In this document: in pieces, positions 46,960 to 59,687 of the stretch | Layout: each line of letters opens with the position of its first letter | Numbering within the stretch: the first letter of the stretch is position 1 | Assembly: GCA_032717465.1 (NCBI GenBank) | Contig: CM064681.1 | Location: 15,667,010-15,731,009, forward strand | Source: Coenobita brevimanus | Taxonomy: Eukaryota > Arthropoda > Malacostraca > Decapoda > Coenobitidae | Length of the DNA stretch: 64,000 bases | Reading direction: 5' to 3' | The notes under the pieces: generated by a model | What the model saw: only the letters and a program-made list of their open reading frames with translations | What the model was told of the DNA's origin: nothing | The model's database searches: none | Made by a program: the position numbers and the translations under genes

Positions 46960-47863
46960 TTAAAGAAACTGATAGATTTGTCAGTGTTTAATGATGCGCT
47001 TGTCTGTGACTCTCATGATTCAGATGACCTTGTTGCTAGGTGCCATGTCACCAGAGTTGGCAGTGGTAGCTATCATATCACCACACTTGTCCATCCACTC
47101 CAGTGTCAGCGTTTCCTTCGTCATGAATTGCTGAACCTGTCCCTTACAGTGATGGGAGAAATGGGTCACACAGCTCCTCCTGTTACACACTGTACCCTAG
47201 GATACTGGGCCATGATGATGCACTTACAGGCACAGATGCAATATTTTATGGACAGAAATGTTCATGTCAGTGGCAGTGTACATGATCATGTCGAACATAT
47301 AGGCTGTGGCAAGGTTACACATTACAGAATATTTATTCAAGACCTTTGTTATAATGATTGGACTACAGTTGTGCCCACCTTTCTTGGACTGATTTCTTGT
47401 ATTTAACCCCCACTCTGCTCAGTGCCTCATATGAGGCGATATGCAGGCCACCGCTGACCACACTCATCACCTCATGTGAGGCAATGGGTCTCTGCGCCAA
47501 AATTTCAAGCACAAGGAACTGTCAGTGGTTTCCATGGGAACCTTGACTCTCCCTCTATGCCATCAAACTGTTGCCAAACCCTGCCACATCGCAGCTGCCA
47601 AATACTGCATATTTAATTATTCAGATATGCAGGCCACCCCTGGCCATGCTGATGGTCTCATCTGAGGCAATGGGTCTCTGCGCCATAATTTCAAGCACAA
47701 GTATGATTGATTGATTGATTGATTGATTGACGGAACACATTGCACTGCAAGAACAAGGTCATATGGTGCCATATAAGCAAAAAATATAAGAAGTAAAAAC
47801 ATAAAAACATTAAAAAGCAAAACTACATATTAAAAACTAGACATCAAAATAAAAACAATGGAA

Positions 47864-50800
47864 TCATAAAAGGTGAAGGAGGCCAGCCTCCTTCAGAAAT
47901 AAAAACACATCGTCCCCAGCGGTACCAGCCTCTCCCCCAAGCATCAAAGAGGGACAGTAAACACCACCCTCCCTTCGGTGCCTCCATAGCAGCCTCCGAC
48001 ATAAGTCGCCCAAACTGGGACACTCAACCAGCAAGTGCCTGACAGTAAGGGGAACCAAACAGTCATCACAGAATGGCTGCACGCCTCCACACATAAGGAA
48101 CTCATGTGTGAGCTTGGTATGTCCAATGCAAAGGCGAGCCAGAACAGTCTCTAACTTACGAGGCATTGTAAAACAAACTCTTTGAGAAACGAACTTCGTG
48201 ACTTCCTTTAACTTACTGACAGGAAAGCTATCCCACCTCAATTGCCAACAAGCACGAACAGCAGATAATAGTGGAGGGCATAAATCAGTGGCAGGTAGAT
48301 GACAAGGAGCACGTACAGGTTGCAAAGCTGCAGCCTTAGCCAGTGCATCTACCCTTTCATTACCTATGACACGAACATGTGAGGGAATCCAGCAGAAATC
48401 CACTCTCTTTCCCCGACGACGAATGAGGAACAGCCACTCCAGAATAGCTAAAACTATAGGATGGGAAGAATTAAAAGAGTTCAGGGCCGAAAGCGCCCCT
48501 TGAGAGTCACTAAAAATTGCTAGGGTGAACAAACACCAACTTCAGGGCTAAAACGATAGCTGATAACTCTGCAGTAAAAACTGAGGAAGCCAAAGGAAGA
48601 CTACCTCCATGGCTAAAATTAGGGAACACCACTCCAAAACCAACACCAGAGGTGGATTTCGAGCCAACAGTATACACAGGCACAGAACCGCCATGACTAA
48701 AAGAATTATTCTAAAAATAACTGTAAAAGACACTGAGGAGTGACAGAATCCTTTGAGCCTGCAAAAAACCTGCAGAAATTTACCTTGAGCATGGCGCAAC
48801 TCTTGGGATCCAAACGGGACTGCCAGGTACTGCCGACAAACCAAACTCCTCCATGATATCCCAAACCCTATAAGCAAAAGGACGAGGCATGAGAGGGTGT
48901 CTACTATAATATAAAAAACAGGACTGTCGCATCACACACTCACAGACAAGTGAGTTTGGATGGCGACGAATCTGGAGCCAGCACTGTGCTGCAACAGATT
49001 GACGCAGTAGATCTAAGGGAGGCAAACCAGCTTCCACTAATAAGCAGGGAATCGGAGATGACCGAAAAGCTCCAGTTGCAAGGCGAAGACCAGCATGATA
49101 GACGACAGCATCTAGAGTTTTTAGTCTGGACTCTGTGGCAGAGGAGTAGACCTCACAGCCATATGACTGATTGGAGGTTACAAAAACCTGAAGTAAATGC
49201 AAGAGTGTCCTCTGATCTGCACCCCACGATGTATGGGACAGAACCCTCAAAAGATTGACAGTCTTCATACATAATGCTTTAAGATTTGCCAAATGTGAAA
49301 CCGAAGTCAAACGGTGGTCAAACATCAGGCCGAAGAATTTTGTCTCTGCCACGCAACGGAGTTTCCTGCCACAAAGCTGGAGATCAGGGTCCGGGTGTAC
49401 CCCTCTCATCCTACAGAAGTGCATAGCCATAGTCTTAGAAGGGGAAAACCAAAAACCCTTGGAAGTGGCCCAAGCAGAAATCTTGTCCAAGGCAAGTTGC
49501 ATATGCCACTCAATAGCAGGTATGCGGGAGCCAGAAAACCATATAGCTAAATCATCCACATAAAGGGATGAGGATACACCAGCAGGCACAATGTCAAGAA
49601 TACCATTAATGGCCACCGCAAACAGAGAAACACTTAGGACACATCCCTAGCGACACCTTCCTCCCGGCATAGTGGCGCAAAGAGGGTAGAACCCACACGG
49701 ACTCGAAACACACGATCAGTCAAGAAGTCTCCAAGCAACACAAGCAGGCGACCACGTAAACCAAAGGCATGAAGTTGTTGGAGGATGCCATGGTGCCAGG
49801 CAGTATCATAAGCCTTCTCAAGATCAAAGAACACAGCCACAAGATGTTGTTTAGAGGGAAAAGCTTCACAGATAGATGCTTCGAGAATCATAAAGTTGTC
49901 TGAAGTACACCGTAATTTACGAAAGCCACTCTGCGAAGGAGAGAGATAGCAATCTTTCTCTAGAATCCACACAAGCCTGACATTGACCATCTTTTCAAAT
50001 ACCTTGCACAAGCATGATGTTAAAGTGATAGGGCAATAGTTCGAGACATGGGAGCTGTCCATATCAGGCTTGGGAATGGGGAGGACAATACCCAACTTGC
50101 AACTCTTGGGAAGAAAGCCCTCACTCCATACCCTGTCAAAAAGGTCCAATAAAAACTGTATTGATTTAGTTGGCAGATGACGGAGCAGAGCATATGGAAT
50201 CGTCATGCCCAGGAACAGTGTCACCACGCTCTGAGAGGGCAGCATGCAGCTCACGGAGGATGAAGTCTAAATTATATGGCTCCTCGCCACAAGAGTGAAA
50301 GTCAAGACCCAGCCTCTTCTGATTTCTACAAAAGCTAGCATATGGCTTAGAAGGATCCTTTTTTGAGACAGCACAAAACTGATTTGCAAGAGCAGAGGCT
50401 ACTGCATCTGGTGCAGATACAAGATTTCCATGAAGTCGCAACACTGGTGGGGAGGGAGGGGAGAACCTACCAGAAATCTTGTGTACCTTTTTCCACACAA
50501 TAGGCATTGGAGTAGAGGATGTAACTGTAGAAACATACGACCTCCACGAGTTACGACGAGCATTCTTCATGACCCATCGATAGTGAGCACGTGCTTTGCG
50601 AAACTGGATTTTTAGAAAAACAACATCACGGTTGGCAAAATACTGACGGGCAGACACTTTGTAGGCTCCTTTTGCTATAGAGCAGTCATCATTCCACCAT
50701 GGCACAGGTCTCCAGGAAAAAACACCATAAGTCCATGGGAGGGAATGAACCCCTGCTGAGAAAAGAGTCAGAGTAAAATAACGTCCGGCAGCATCGATAG

Positions 50801-51557
50801 TTGAAAAATCAGTAACCTTGTAAGCAAATACACATAGTTTCTCAAAGAGAGACCAATCAGCCCTACCCAGACGCCAGCATGGCATACGGACTGCAGGAAC
50901 AGAGTGAGTAGTCTGGACCAACACAGGATAATGGTCACTACCATGCAAATCATCCAAAACCTCCCAAGAAAAATCAAGTGCACAATCAGAGTAGGAGATG
51001 GTAAGGTCAATGACAGAATATGTGCCAGTCTGAACATGAAAATGGGTCAGACTCCCATCGTTTAGGACAACCAAATCTCAATCCCCAACCAAAGAAGCAA
51101 GATCACCCTGGGGATTGGAAAGTGAGTCACCCCACAAAAGATGGCGTCCATTAAGGTCACCAAGAAGTAGAAAAGGAAGTGGAAGTTGACTGATAAGGGT
51201 TTCCAGATGAGCACATATAACAGAAATGGAAGGTGGAGGGTACAGACAACAGATGGTATAGCACCTCCCAACGTGCATCTGTACTGCTAGAACTTGAAGG
51301 GGAGACTGTAATGCAAAGGAAATAAAGGGGACATCAGATCGGCACAATATGGCACATCCACCACTGTGACCACCACGAGGAGATGCATGAAAGACCTCAT
51401 ACCCCCTGATAGAAGGAAATGGTCTATCCCCCACCAATGTCTCCTGGAGACAGACACATAGTGGGCTCAGAGCAGACAGCAATAACTGCAATTCCTCCCA
51501 ATTTGCCATGGCACCTCTACAATTCCACTGAAGACAAATTGGTACTGATTGAGCCAT
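47864..51557 (-). pseudogene. Family I ORF2 (endonuclease-RT-RNase H), broken, unit C
   Basis: ATG at 51,555-51,557 (MAQSVPICLQWNCRG). The endonuclease is open to 51,078, where the shared TGA occurs. The next frame, 50,166-51,074, carries SDHYPVLV and the linker. A private 2-nt deletion near 50,205 shifts into 49,634-50,254 with FFDLEKAYDTAWHHG (motif A, about 49,830). 48,780-49,616 has the YVDD box (about 49,555). RNase H shows TVGSKS (aspartate to valine, as in A), TAELSA-type motif and FSDSQGALSAL. 47,864-48,532 holds WIPSHVRVIGNERVDALAKAAA and CDDC...HLLVEC. About 1,230 residues if intact, normal for the I group. Confidence 0.9.
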
Positions 51558-51598
51558 ATTGATTAGTGTTAAATAATATGAATTAAGAAACACCAAGG

Positions 51599-53490
51599 CT
51601 ATGTAGCAACCTCATTGGGAAGGGTGTGAAAGCCCTTCTTCCTAGGTGTGGACCTCTGCCTCACCAACCAAGACAATAAGGATTTAGAGTTTCCATGGGT
51701 GGAAGGACCTTTACCCTTAGACACGTCCCGCCCATCGTCAGGATGAGCCTGAAGCACAGAGACCTTCCTGGAAGATTCACTCGCCCCGTCCACACGCCCA
51801 CGTGGGGGTCCGGCTGGCATCTTCCGGCTCAACCAAATCCTGCCCCACCGAATCAATCAAAGGTTGGCTGCTGGGTGTCGGATTAGAGGGAACAAGCGAC
51901 CAAGGCTTTTGAATATCTAAAGACCCAGACCCCGCCACACCTAAGCACGAGGCAGGAACTGGAATCCTAGACAGACCATCATGAAGACCAACCGACTTAG
52001 ATGCTACCACTGGCTGGGTTGTCGAGCGCAAAGCCCCCTCAGAATCCTTATGCAGGACAGAAATTTGAACCTTAGAAGGAGGGGAGTCACCCAAAAACTC
52101 CTCACTCCTCACCTGATTGAGGTTGGCAAATGCAACCTCCATCTCTACAACAAAACTCGAAACACTAGAAATTGTAGAGGCACACTGTAGAGAAGACTGA
52201 ACATCAGTAGCAGAGTGAGCAGATAGTACAAGGGCAGCAGTTGGTGCGGGAGTAGCAGCCGATACAGGAGTGTCAGCCGGACACAGGAGTAGCAGCTTGT
52301 ACAGGAGCACCAGCCGGATGAGATGCAGACTGCAAAAGTACCGGAATCCATGGGAGACCATGAGGAGGAGAAGTAATACGTCCAGTATCTGATTAGGGAC
52401 GAGGAGGATGGAGCATGGGCTCCGTGATGGTGCACAACAGGCTTTGAATTAGAAAGAATAGAAGCAGAGGACACACCTGGGCAGACATACATAGACATGA
52501 CACGGTCCTTAGCTTTGGTAAAACTCAGCCTCTTCATGGCTCTGAGAGACAGAATTTCATGTTCCATTTTGTAATGATCACAAGATTTAGACAAGATACA
52601 GGACCAGGGCATTCCATACCCTCGTGAACATCTAAACCACACGACACACAGACTGCTGGAAGACCCAGGGCAAGGCATCTACAAGTTCGACCAATATGAC
52701 CCAAGCGCTGACAGTGGAAGCATTTACGAGGCATAGGGACATGGGGCCTAACTCTGTACTGGTACCATGCAGCATTAAGAACAGCAGGGAGGCTCAATGA
52801 ATCGAATGTCACAATCAAGGATGGAGTTGGCACTAGGTCACCATTCATCTTCTTTTTAATCCTCTCAAACTTTATCACATTCTGGGCTGACAACTCTTCA
52901 ACAAGGTGTGCCTCATCGTAAATCAGCAATTCCTTGGTATACACAACACCACGAGAATAATTCAACGAAGCATGGGGGGAACATATAACAGACTGACCGG
53001 AAAGCATTGACAGAGATAGAATGGCTGCACTCTGAGAAGGGTCAGAAACCTCCACCAACAAACTGCCATCAGCCTGTGGAGCCACTTCAGGGGTGGCACC
53101 ACAAGCAGCAAGAAGTTCGTGACGTGTGCGAAAAATATCGCACCTTTGGAGGTCCACCCCAGCAGGGCCACGAACAACTATGAACTTGACAAAAGGCGCA
53201 GGAGGAGGAACCAAAAAATTATCTGAATCTCGCTCATGGGGGCCCTGAGGACCGGGTACACTTCTTGTCCCCCGCCTGCGACCCTTGTTACGGGAGCCAC
53301 TGGACCGGGGAGGCAAGGCAGGGGAGGCCGAATCCCCTGTGGAGCCACGTGGAACCTGGAAGGGTTCCAGAGTGGCTATAAGTGAAGGTTGAGAAGATGC
53401 ACTTAGGTCTGGCAGAGAGGCAGGTCGGGGCACATGATTTGTATCTATAATAATAAACACAAAAACTTCATTCCCCCATTCCCCCACCCA
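51599..53490 (-). pseudogene. Family I ORF1 (gag-like, zinc knuckles), broken, unit C
   Basis: The longest ORF1 stretch is 52,534-53,487, with PFVKFIVVRGPAGVDLQRC, LLVEVSDPSQSAAI, CFHCQRLGHIGRTC and CVSCGLDVHEGMEC. The start codon seen in unit B is mutated here (ATG to ATT, about 53,515). A deletion removes the third knuckle near 52,590. The Ala-rich tail is shortened and ends LPNEVAT at 51,599. Confidence 0.85.
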
Positions 53491-54830
53491 CCATGGAGCC
53501 CAACAAGGGGAGGCAATATGCCACAGGCGACCTCAGGAGTAGCAGAGGAGTATACGCAGGTAACCACCGGGGGACGTGGGCTAGGCTGACCTCAGGACGA
53601 TTGGAGCCACCATGTCCCCCAGTGCCCATTTGACCCTAGCCAACGCATGACCAACCGATTGACCTGGTTGGGCCCAACCAGGCCGCCCATCTAGCCAGAA
53701 TAAGGGACCAAAGAGGTGTATAACTAGCTGCAGGGTGCATTGTGCAGCATCGCTCAACCCCCAGGACTCCCATCTCCCAGTATTACGGAACGCCATGCAA
53801 AGCCAACACGTGGGGAGGCAACAGTCCCACCCTAGATGGCAAGTGGGCAGGGACTAACATCACCAGCAGGCCTCCTCCACCAGTGATGTAGGTGGTGCTT
53901 GGTCCACGAGACTGACTAATGTCGAACCCTACAAAGGTAGGCTTGCCTCCAAAGTAGGTGGCACTGCCAGCCATGCATCAAGCCCTGCCATCACGACAAG
54001 GTGAACCCCCTCAGTGGGGTCAAGCACAAGGAAGTGCCAATGGTTTCCATGGGAACATTACGTCTCCTTTATGCCACTAGGAGCTGTTGCCAAGCCCTGC
54101 CACGCCGCAGTTGCCAAATACCGCATATTTAGTAATTCAGTTCTCGTTTGTAGCCCAGCAATGGCAGATTCAGACCCGTCTATCTCTCACGGTGCTGGTG
54201 AATTATCACAGCCCTCACACCCATCCAAGAGGTGTTAATTACAAAAAGACGAGTGTGATAAAAAGTTCGAGGTCAGAAACATTTGATCTGATGAAGAAAA
54301 AAAAATCAACTTAATAAAAAAAAAAAAAAGTCCTAAAACAACGACTCAGAGAAGGTAATCAGGTTGATAAGAATTTGGATGGTGGGGGTTAAGGAGCTTT
54401 TCTCTGGCTGATGAAATAGCGATTATGTTGTATTTGGTTGGCCCATAGATGGTTTTTATGGACTTGCAGAACCCATGTCGGTCATTATTACCAGCCAACG
54501 CCTTTGTTGGCGAGGTATGAGCGAGGCCATTTAAATCCAAAAGCATTGAAATGTCGCCTTACACCAAGAGGATGCCCAGAGTATATTGATGGCCATCTAC
54601 CTGCCAAGTTTCATGCCTTTACGACAAACTATCTTGCCTGTGGCCCTCATTTGATGTTTTTCGACATGCTGCACTTGGCGCGTGTCACTTGCCACATGCA
54701 CCGCCAGTGTGTAATGAAATCTGTCAAAAACAAACCTTATAGAATGGCACTATCATATGGTTCAAATCAGGCAGTGACTGGCCCTGTGGTTGCTGAGATA
54801 TAAGCTTCTCAAAAGCATTATGTTTGGCCT

Positions 54831-54880
54831 GGGTCTGGCCGGGCCGGGTCTGGCCGGGCCGGGTCTGGCCAGGTCGGGCT
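54831..54880. repeat. GC-rich 15-bp tandem repeat
   Basis: About three copies of GGGTCTGGCCGGGCC just beyond the point where unit C loses similarity to A and B. Confidence 0.8.
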
Positions 54881-55029
54881 GCTCATATGTGAGAAAATGC
54901 CACTACTTGACGAGAGACTCGCCAGAGCTTCTCCCTTGCTCATAATCAGCCAGTCTTTGCATCCCTTTTGTTTGTTCAGTCCAGCATTAGTTCTCGATAT
55001 CACACAGCTTTCTCTAGGTTTCACTTCTG

Positions 55030-56175
55030 ATATTCTGAAATGCAGGTTTTATGGTTAAGGAGGTAGGATGAGCTCACTGGCTGTTATTTGCTCTATTATA
55101 CATTACAAGAAAGTCATGTATACCATCAGCATTTTCATCAAACCAGTCTTTATGGTGGCCAATGAAGAAGCCTTGGGTTTCATCTGCAGTGTTGTGAAGC
55201 AGTGTCTCAATGTTTAGCCCCTCTACCTTTGGGTTTGTTGCAATGTTGTTTGAGTCAAGTGTGGGCACTGAGAGAGCTATTCTCTAATGGTGCTGTGATA
55301 GATGTTACAAGTAGCTGCTTCCTTTAAAGTACTACAGTTTAATTTCTTGGAGGATGGTCTGTGGTGCATTTGTGGGAGCACGATTAGTTGAATTTTCGTG
55401 AGTATTAGATTATGGTCTGTTGAACACTCAGCAACTCTCATGCCTCAGTATATAAGATCTTTTCTGTCTTTCTTCCTTATAATGACATGGTCGGTAGATG
55501 CCAGATCGGTGGTGCATCCACATGGTCTTGTGTTTTGAAAAATGGTGTTTGTGATGACAAGACTGTGTCTTAAGGATAAAGGAGGCAGTCTAAGGCCATT
55601 GTTGTTCATGTTACCAATATAATTGCAACCTATAATGCTTTGCTGGAGGTGATTATCTCTTCCTACCCTAGCATTAAAATCTCCAAACAGGATGAGTTTG
55701 TTATTATGTGGTATTGAGCAAATGGTAGCATCCGGAGAGCCATAAAGGAAATCTTTGTCCTCAGGGTCAAGGGTTGGGGCATAGGCACTAATGAATATTG
55801 CATACTGACCTTTACAGAGTAGTATACACCAAGACATCAAACTCTCTGGTATATCCACAGATGATTCTTGGATCTTTTGTACTGTAATAGGTTGCTTCAG
55901 ACCGCAAGTCAATACCATGTTTTTTTTTTTTTTTAATATTGTCTGGGTATCCCATTCATAGGGATACTCTTCTGCTTCTGTCAGGTTGCCCTCTCCTAGA
56001 GAGACGACTCTTAGACAAGGCAGCACAGTCAGTTTAATATCTTTTAAGTTCACGGGTAATAGGGGCAATCAGTCCTATGGTGTGGTCGCCTGTTGTAGTA
56101 AGAATCAGGCAACGATTATGAGGGAGACCATTTTCATCCACAAGGTCATCAGTATTTGCAGCTCCATAACGGGTG
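55030..56175 (-). pseudogene. CFDP2-like LINE endonuclease fragment
   Basis: Minus-strand endonuclease of the LINE type commonly annotated as craniofacial development protein 2-like. The open stretch 55,445-56,068 contains GNLTEAEEYPYEWD, CKGQYAIFISAYAPTLD, KLILFGDFNARVGRD (catalytic GDFNA), NNNGLRL, LVITNTIFQ and TDHVIIRKKDRKD. Upstream, in other frames to about 56,175, ELKRY, AALSKSRLS can be made out. Downstream, 55,077-55,268 carries HHKDWFDENADGIHDF, matching the linker after the endonuclease. Frameshift in an A-run near 55,925. No RT follows, so it is a truncated copy. Confidence 0.75.
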
Positions 56176-56269
56176 AGATATGGACACATGTTCATATAAT
56201 ATTTTTTGCTTAGAATCTGTTCATCTCTCTTTTTCCAGAGTTATGCTGTTTCCTCCTGGAACTAACCTT

Positions 56270-56294
56270 TCCCTCTCTCTCTCTCTCTCTCTCA
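56270..56294. repeat. (CT)n microsatellite
   Basis: Short CT run immediately left of the inverted-repeat end at 56,304. Confidence 0.9.
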
Positions 56295-56319
56295 ATACGC
56301 GCGTCAAAGGGTCCCAATG

Positions 56320-56897
56320 CGCCACTTTTAAAAAAACGCCAGAAATCGCCGCCAAAGTTCGTCAATGCGTTTTCGCTTATATCTCTGTTATTGCTTGAGC
56401 TAGATTATTCATTTTTGGCAGAATTATAGGTCTAAGTATGCCAATGACGATGTTGATTTTTTTTTTTACATATATTGAATTTATGTTGGATTTAGTTGGG
56501 TCAATATTATAATCGATTTGAGGTCTTTTTGCTTAATGCCGAACTTTTGGTGCGATTTCTGGTATATTATTGGTCAGTATTAACAGTCATCACGTATGAA
56601 AGGTAGGTAATTAATAAACAATACGAAAATAATGCCTACAATTTGAAAAAACACCAATAATAAAAAAATAGCAATAAACACCAATAACACCAATGTCACT
56701 TTTGTACCAGATGTTACTCTTGGCTGTATGTTTGTATGTCAATATGGAAAGAGGAAAACAATAGAAAACATAAAAGGCAATAATAATAAGAGTAATAATA
56801 ATAAACTTGGAAAAAAATAATAATAATACTATTATTCTTTTCCTTTTACATGCTCTTTTGTCAATATTATTGTCAGAACAACACATAAAAACACTCT
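56320..56897. other. AT-rich interval, 3' flank of DUF7869-type gene
   Basis: No coding sequence recognised. It contains runs of T and AATAAT words. Downstream of the gene on the minus strand; presumably its 3' UTR and the element end. Confidence 0.4.
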
Positions 56898-59168
56898 TCA
56901 GTAGTCACCAATAATGGTGTAGTGGTAGCATCCAGTCATTATCCATAATCCATAATCCATGTCCGGTCCATTAGTCGTCAACGAAGGGGGCGTGGCAGGT
57001 GGTGCGGCAAGGGCCAATGGTGCGGCAGGGGGCCGAGGCTTCACACTAGCATAATACAGTGTTTGATCCTCGGGATCATCCTCTTCCTCTTCCCCTTGAG
57101 GAGCCATGCCTGCCTGCTGGAGCTCCTGCTAGCAGTCAAGAAGTGCCAATAGCCACTGCTTAGCCTCGGCACTCACAAGAGGCAAGAGGCTACGAAGGTC
57201 GGCTCTCTTTTCCTGGGTTAGGGGGCGCTCAGTACAGTACTTTCCTACCAGCGGCACTCGGGAAAGGTTGAACCAGTCCTTGGTGAAATTTCCCTTCCCC
57301 TTCATCAGGTTGACTTCCTTGTACTGTGCAGGGTCATCGTGGAAGTCATACTAGTCTTTCACAATGTTCCCCTGCATAAACCTGATGTCAACCACCAGCT
57401 GGCAGGCTTGGGCAACGCCAGATGTCTTCCACTCTGTTATGTGTAACTTAGGCCCTTGACATCCAAGAAGTCATCCCGCTTCATCTCCACCACAGGGAAC
57501 CGACACTTCACTGAGGTGGCAGTGAGTTCCCAGTACTCCTTGGGGCTACAGATGGTCACTGTCTGCCACACCTTCTTCTCTATGTGGCCAAAAGCATGAT
57601 CACAGGGGAGGTAATAATGGCCAGCCTTCATGAAGACAAACTCCACCCGTGAAAGCTTCTTGACATGTACCTGATGAAGGGCCATTAGGAGCATGACAAT
57701 GTTCTAATTCTGCCCTGCACAGTTATCGCAGAATACGGGCAGAGTTGTAAAATCCTGCCCTTGTTGGTCCATCTTGATCTCAAGCCACTTCATCAGACAG
57801 CTTGCAATCTCATCTGAGCCCCGTCCTCCATTGACCTCGTCCCATACGAACGTGGTTGCCTCCTCCGCATTGATGTCATACACACAGAAGTTGTAGACCC
57901 ATAGCTTGTACTTGTAGTATGCAATGCTGGCCCGGAGATGAGGGCAGGGAAGAGTCTGCTGAAGGTCGATGGCAATGACCTTCACATCCCCCGAGAACTC
58001 ACCACTCTCAGCCTGTTGCAGGAGGTTGCGAGGCACTTGAGCAGAGGCCTTGTGCTCTGCCAACTCAGCCTCAACTGCAGAGACATCAACCCCCTCCTCT
58101 CATCTCGTTCTTATCACACTGGCCAGCCTCTCACATGTTGTACACACATCAGTCTTCGGTGGTGAAAAGACGATGTTGTAATCCCGTGTGAAGATTGTCT
58201 GATAAAAACGTTCAGTGACAGTCTCTTCCTCTGGATGGATATTGAACATCCACTGTTTGTACAGAAAGTAGACGTCACTGATGCCGTTACCAGACTCCAG
58301 GTAGTGACGATTAGAGGTGATGTGGCGAGTGTAGTGGCTGGCTGTGAGGGGTAATGCAGCAATGTGCTCATGCACATGTTGCAACTTCATCCTACGTATG
58401 GCCTGAGGTGTAGGGAACTTCCCCTGCTTGTCTGGAATTGGTGTTCGTTGAGATACCTCCACCTTCCTGATAAGGACTCTCATTTTCCTTTCACCAAGGC
58501 TGTGGATGGAGGCAAAACCTTGGTGACAGACAGGAAACTCCCTTCCACAAACCTTCACACAAAAACTTGTAGTTCATGGGCCTTCTGCTCACCTCAGCCT
58601 TGGTGCGCATACCTTTCATACTTTCTTGCCTTGTGAGGCCCAAGAGATAGGCATTATGGCCATCATAATTACCAATGGTCCAGAAATTCTTAAAAATCTC
58701 GGCAATGTTAGCCCTACCAATCTTTTCAAAACACCAATCTCTGCATGGGGGGCTGACCTGTTTTGCTGGCGTCACTTTCTTGGTGGTGTACGAAATGCAT
58801 TTCTCACCATTATTACGCTTTCTCTTTGCTATGTTTTTCTCCCACTTTTCCTCCAGCCTTGCCCTTACACGCCCCTTTTTTTCAATCATGGTGGCATGCA
58901 TACGATTGCGTTGCCTCACCATAACACCACCACCATTATTACCACCACTAGCACCACTAGCACCACCTTTACCACTGCCTCCCTTACCAGCAACACCTAT
59001 TTCTCCACCACTGTTATCATCTCTAAGCTCAAAATCATTGCTTTCAGTATCACTTTGGGGCACAAAATCGGGGTCATCGACACTTTCGTTGTCACTAACC
59101 TCACCACGTGCATAGAAGGAGATGGTGGGGAACACCCCCTTTGTATTCATTCCAGAGAGCCCAGCCAC
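56898..59168 (-). pseudogene. DUF7869-type protein (RNase H-fold transposase-like), broken
   Basis: About 700 residues if joined. The N-terminus (58,491-59,168) is acidic, then Gly/Ser-rich (GKGGSGKGGASGASGG), then basic (NIAKRKRNN) and a cysteine region (PCRDWCFEKIGR). A frameshift near 58,540 leads into CGREFPVCHQGFASIH and TDVCTTCERL (58,100-58,558). After a TGA (58,100) comes VKVIAIDLQQTLPCPHLRAS, YYKYKLWVYNFCVYD, WDEVNGGRGSDEIASCL and FCDNCAGQN, the pattern I know from DUF7869 proteins, with acidic residues that could form an RNase H-like site. A TAG follows (57,704), then YYLPCDHAFGHIEKKV. After another frameshift an acidic tail ends at 56,898. Function in the family is not established; transposase-derived is my inference. 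Confidence 0.7.
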
Positions 59169-59687
59169 ACTCTCCTCTTACTCACTATCACTGCTGGACA
59201 TTGCAACACAATTTGGTATCACTGTAAAGTAGAATGGATATGGTAACTTGGTATAATCCCCGGGAAAAGTAGGATCGACGCAGCACAATGAACGACACAC
59301 GGCGGGTCAGACAGTATTGAGGACTTGCTAGCTGTGTCTTTGTCCTGCCTCGGCGCCCGCGAGAAGAGCATGGCCAATCACAGAGCAGAACGTCACTGCA
59401 GCCTTAATTTTCATTGGACGCCACAATATCACCTGTTTGTGCGCCTGAGAAACAGGACGTGTTCCTTTATCCTGCCAAGGTACGGGATGTTGGGACCTTC
59501 TGACTCACGGCAGCAGCCCGGTGATGAACTCAGCCAGGTGTTTGAGGTGAGGGTAGTACTTTTTTTCAATGGACTTTCAACCTTATTCCCAGTGCCAAAA
59601 TGTCCTTACATCCACTCCCATGTTATATAGGATGGGTTGAAATAGTGATATCCAACAAAAAACGATTTTCCCGGGGGGAGGGGGCTT
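59169..59687 (-). other. 5' flank of DUF7869-type gene
   Basis: Upstream of the gene on the minus strand and within the inverted repeats. It contains two CCAAT-type words in opposite orientations (GCCAATCACAG near 59,373; ATTGGACG near 59,413) and moderately GC-rich sequence, which could be a promoter region. No TATA box or initiator can be assigned with confidence. A third TTGGGACCTTCTGA word lies at about 59,490. Confidence 0.3.

Larger units (their letters stand above)
47704..54019 (-). mobile_element. Family I LINE, full length, unit C
   Basis: 6,316-bp minus-strand copy. Flanking duplication TCAAGCACAAG(G/T)A at 47,691-47,703 and 54,020-54,032 (one mismatch). The (TCAA)n tail starts at 47,704. 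Collinear with the unit B copy throughout. Confidence 0.9.
40633..54766. repeat. Tandem composite unit C, truncated at its right end
   Basis: Third copy of the composite repeat. It is collinear with unit A positions 1-13,546 and then stops abruptly: after TATGGTTCAAA the sequence no longer matches A or B. The microsatellite, K-remnant and minisatellite portion is therefore missing. This is the visible right edge of the array. Confidence 0.9.

Noticed and set aside
59325..59630. 101-codon plus-strand frame as a gene
   Set aside because: Lies in the 5' flank of the DUF7869-type gene on the opposite strand, with no domain and no support from a second copy.
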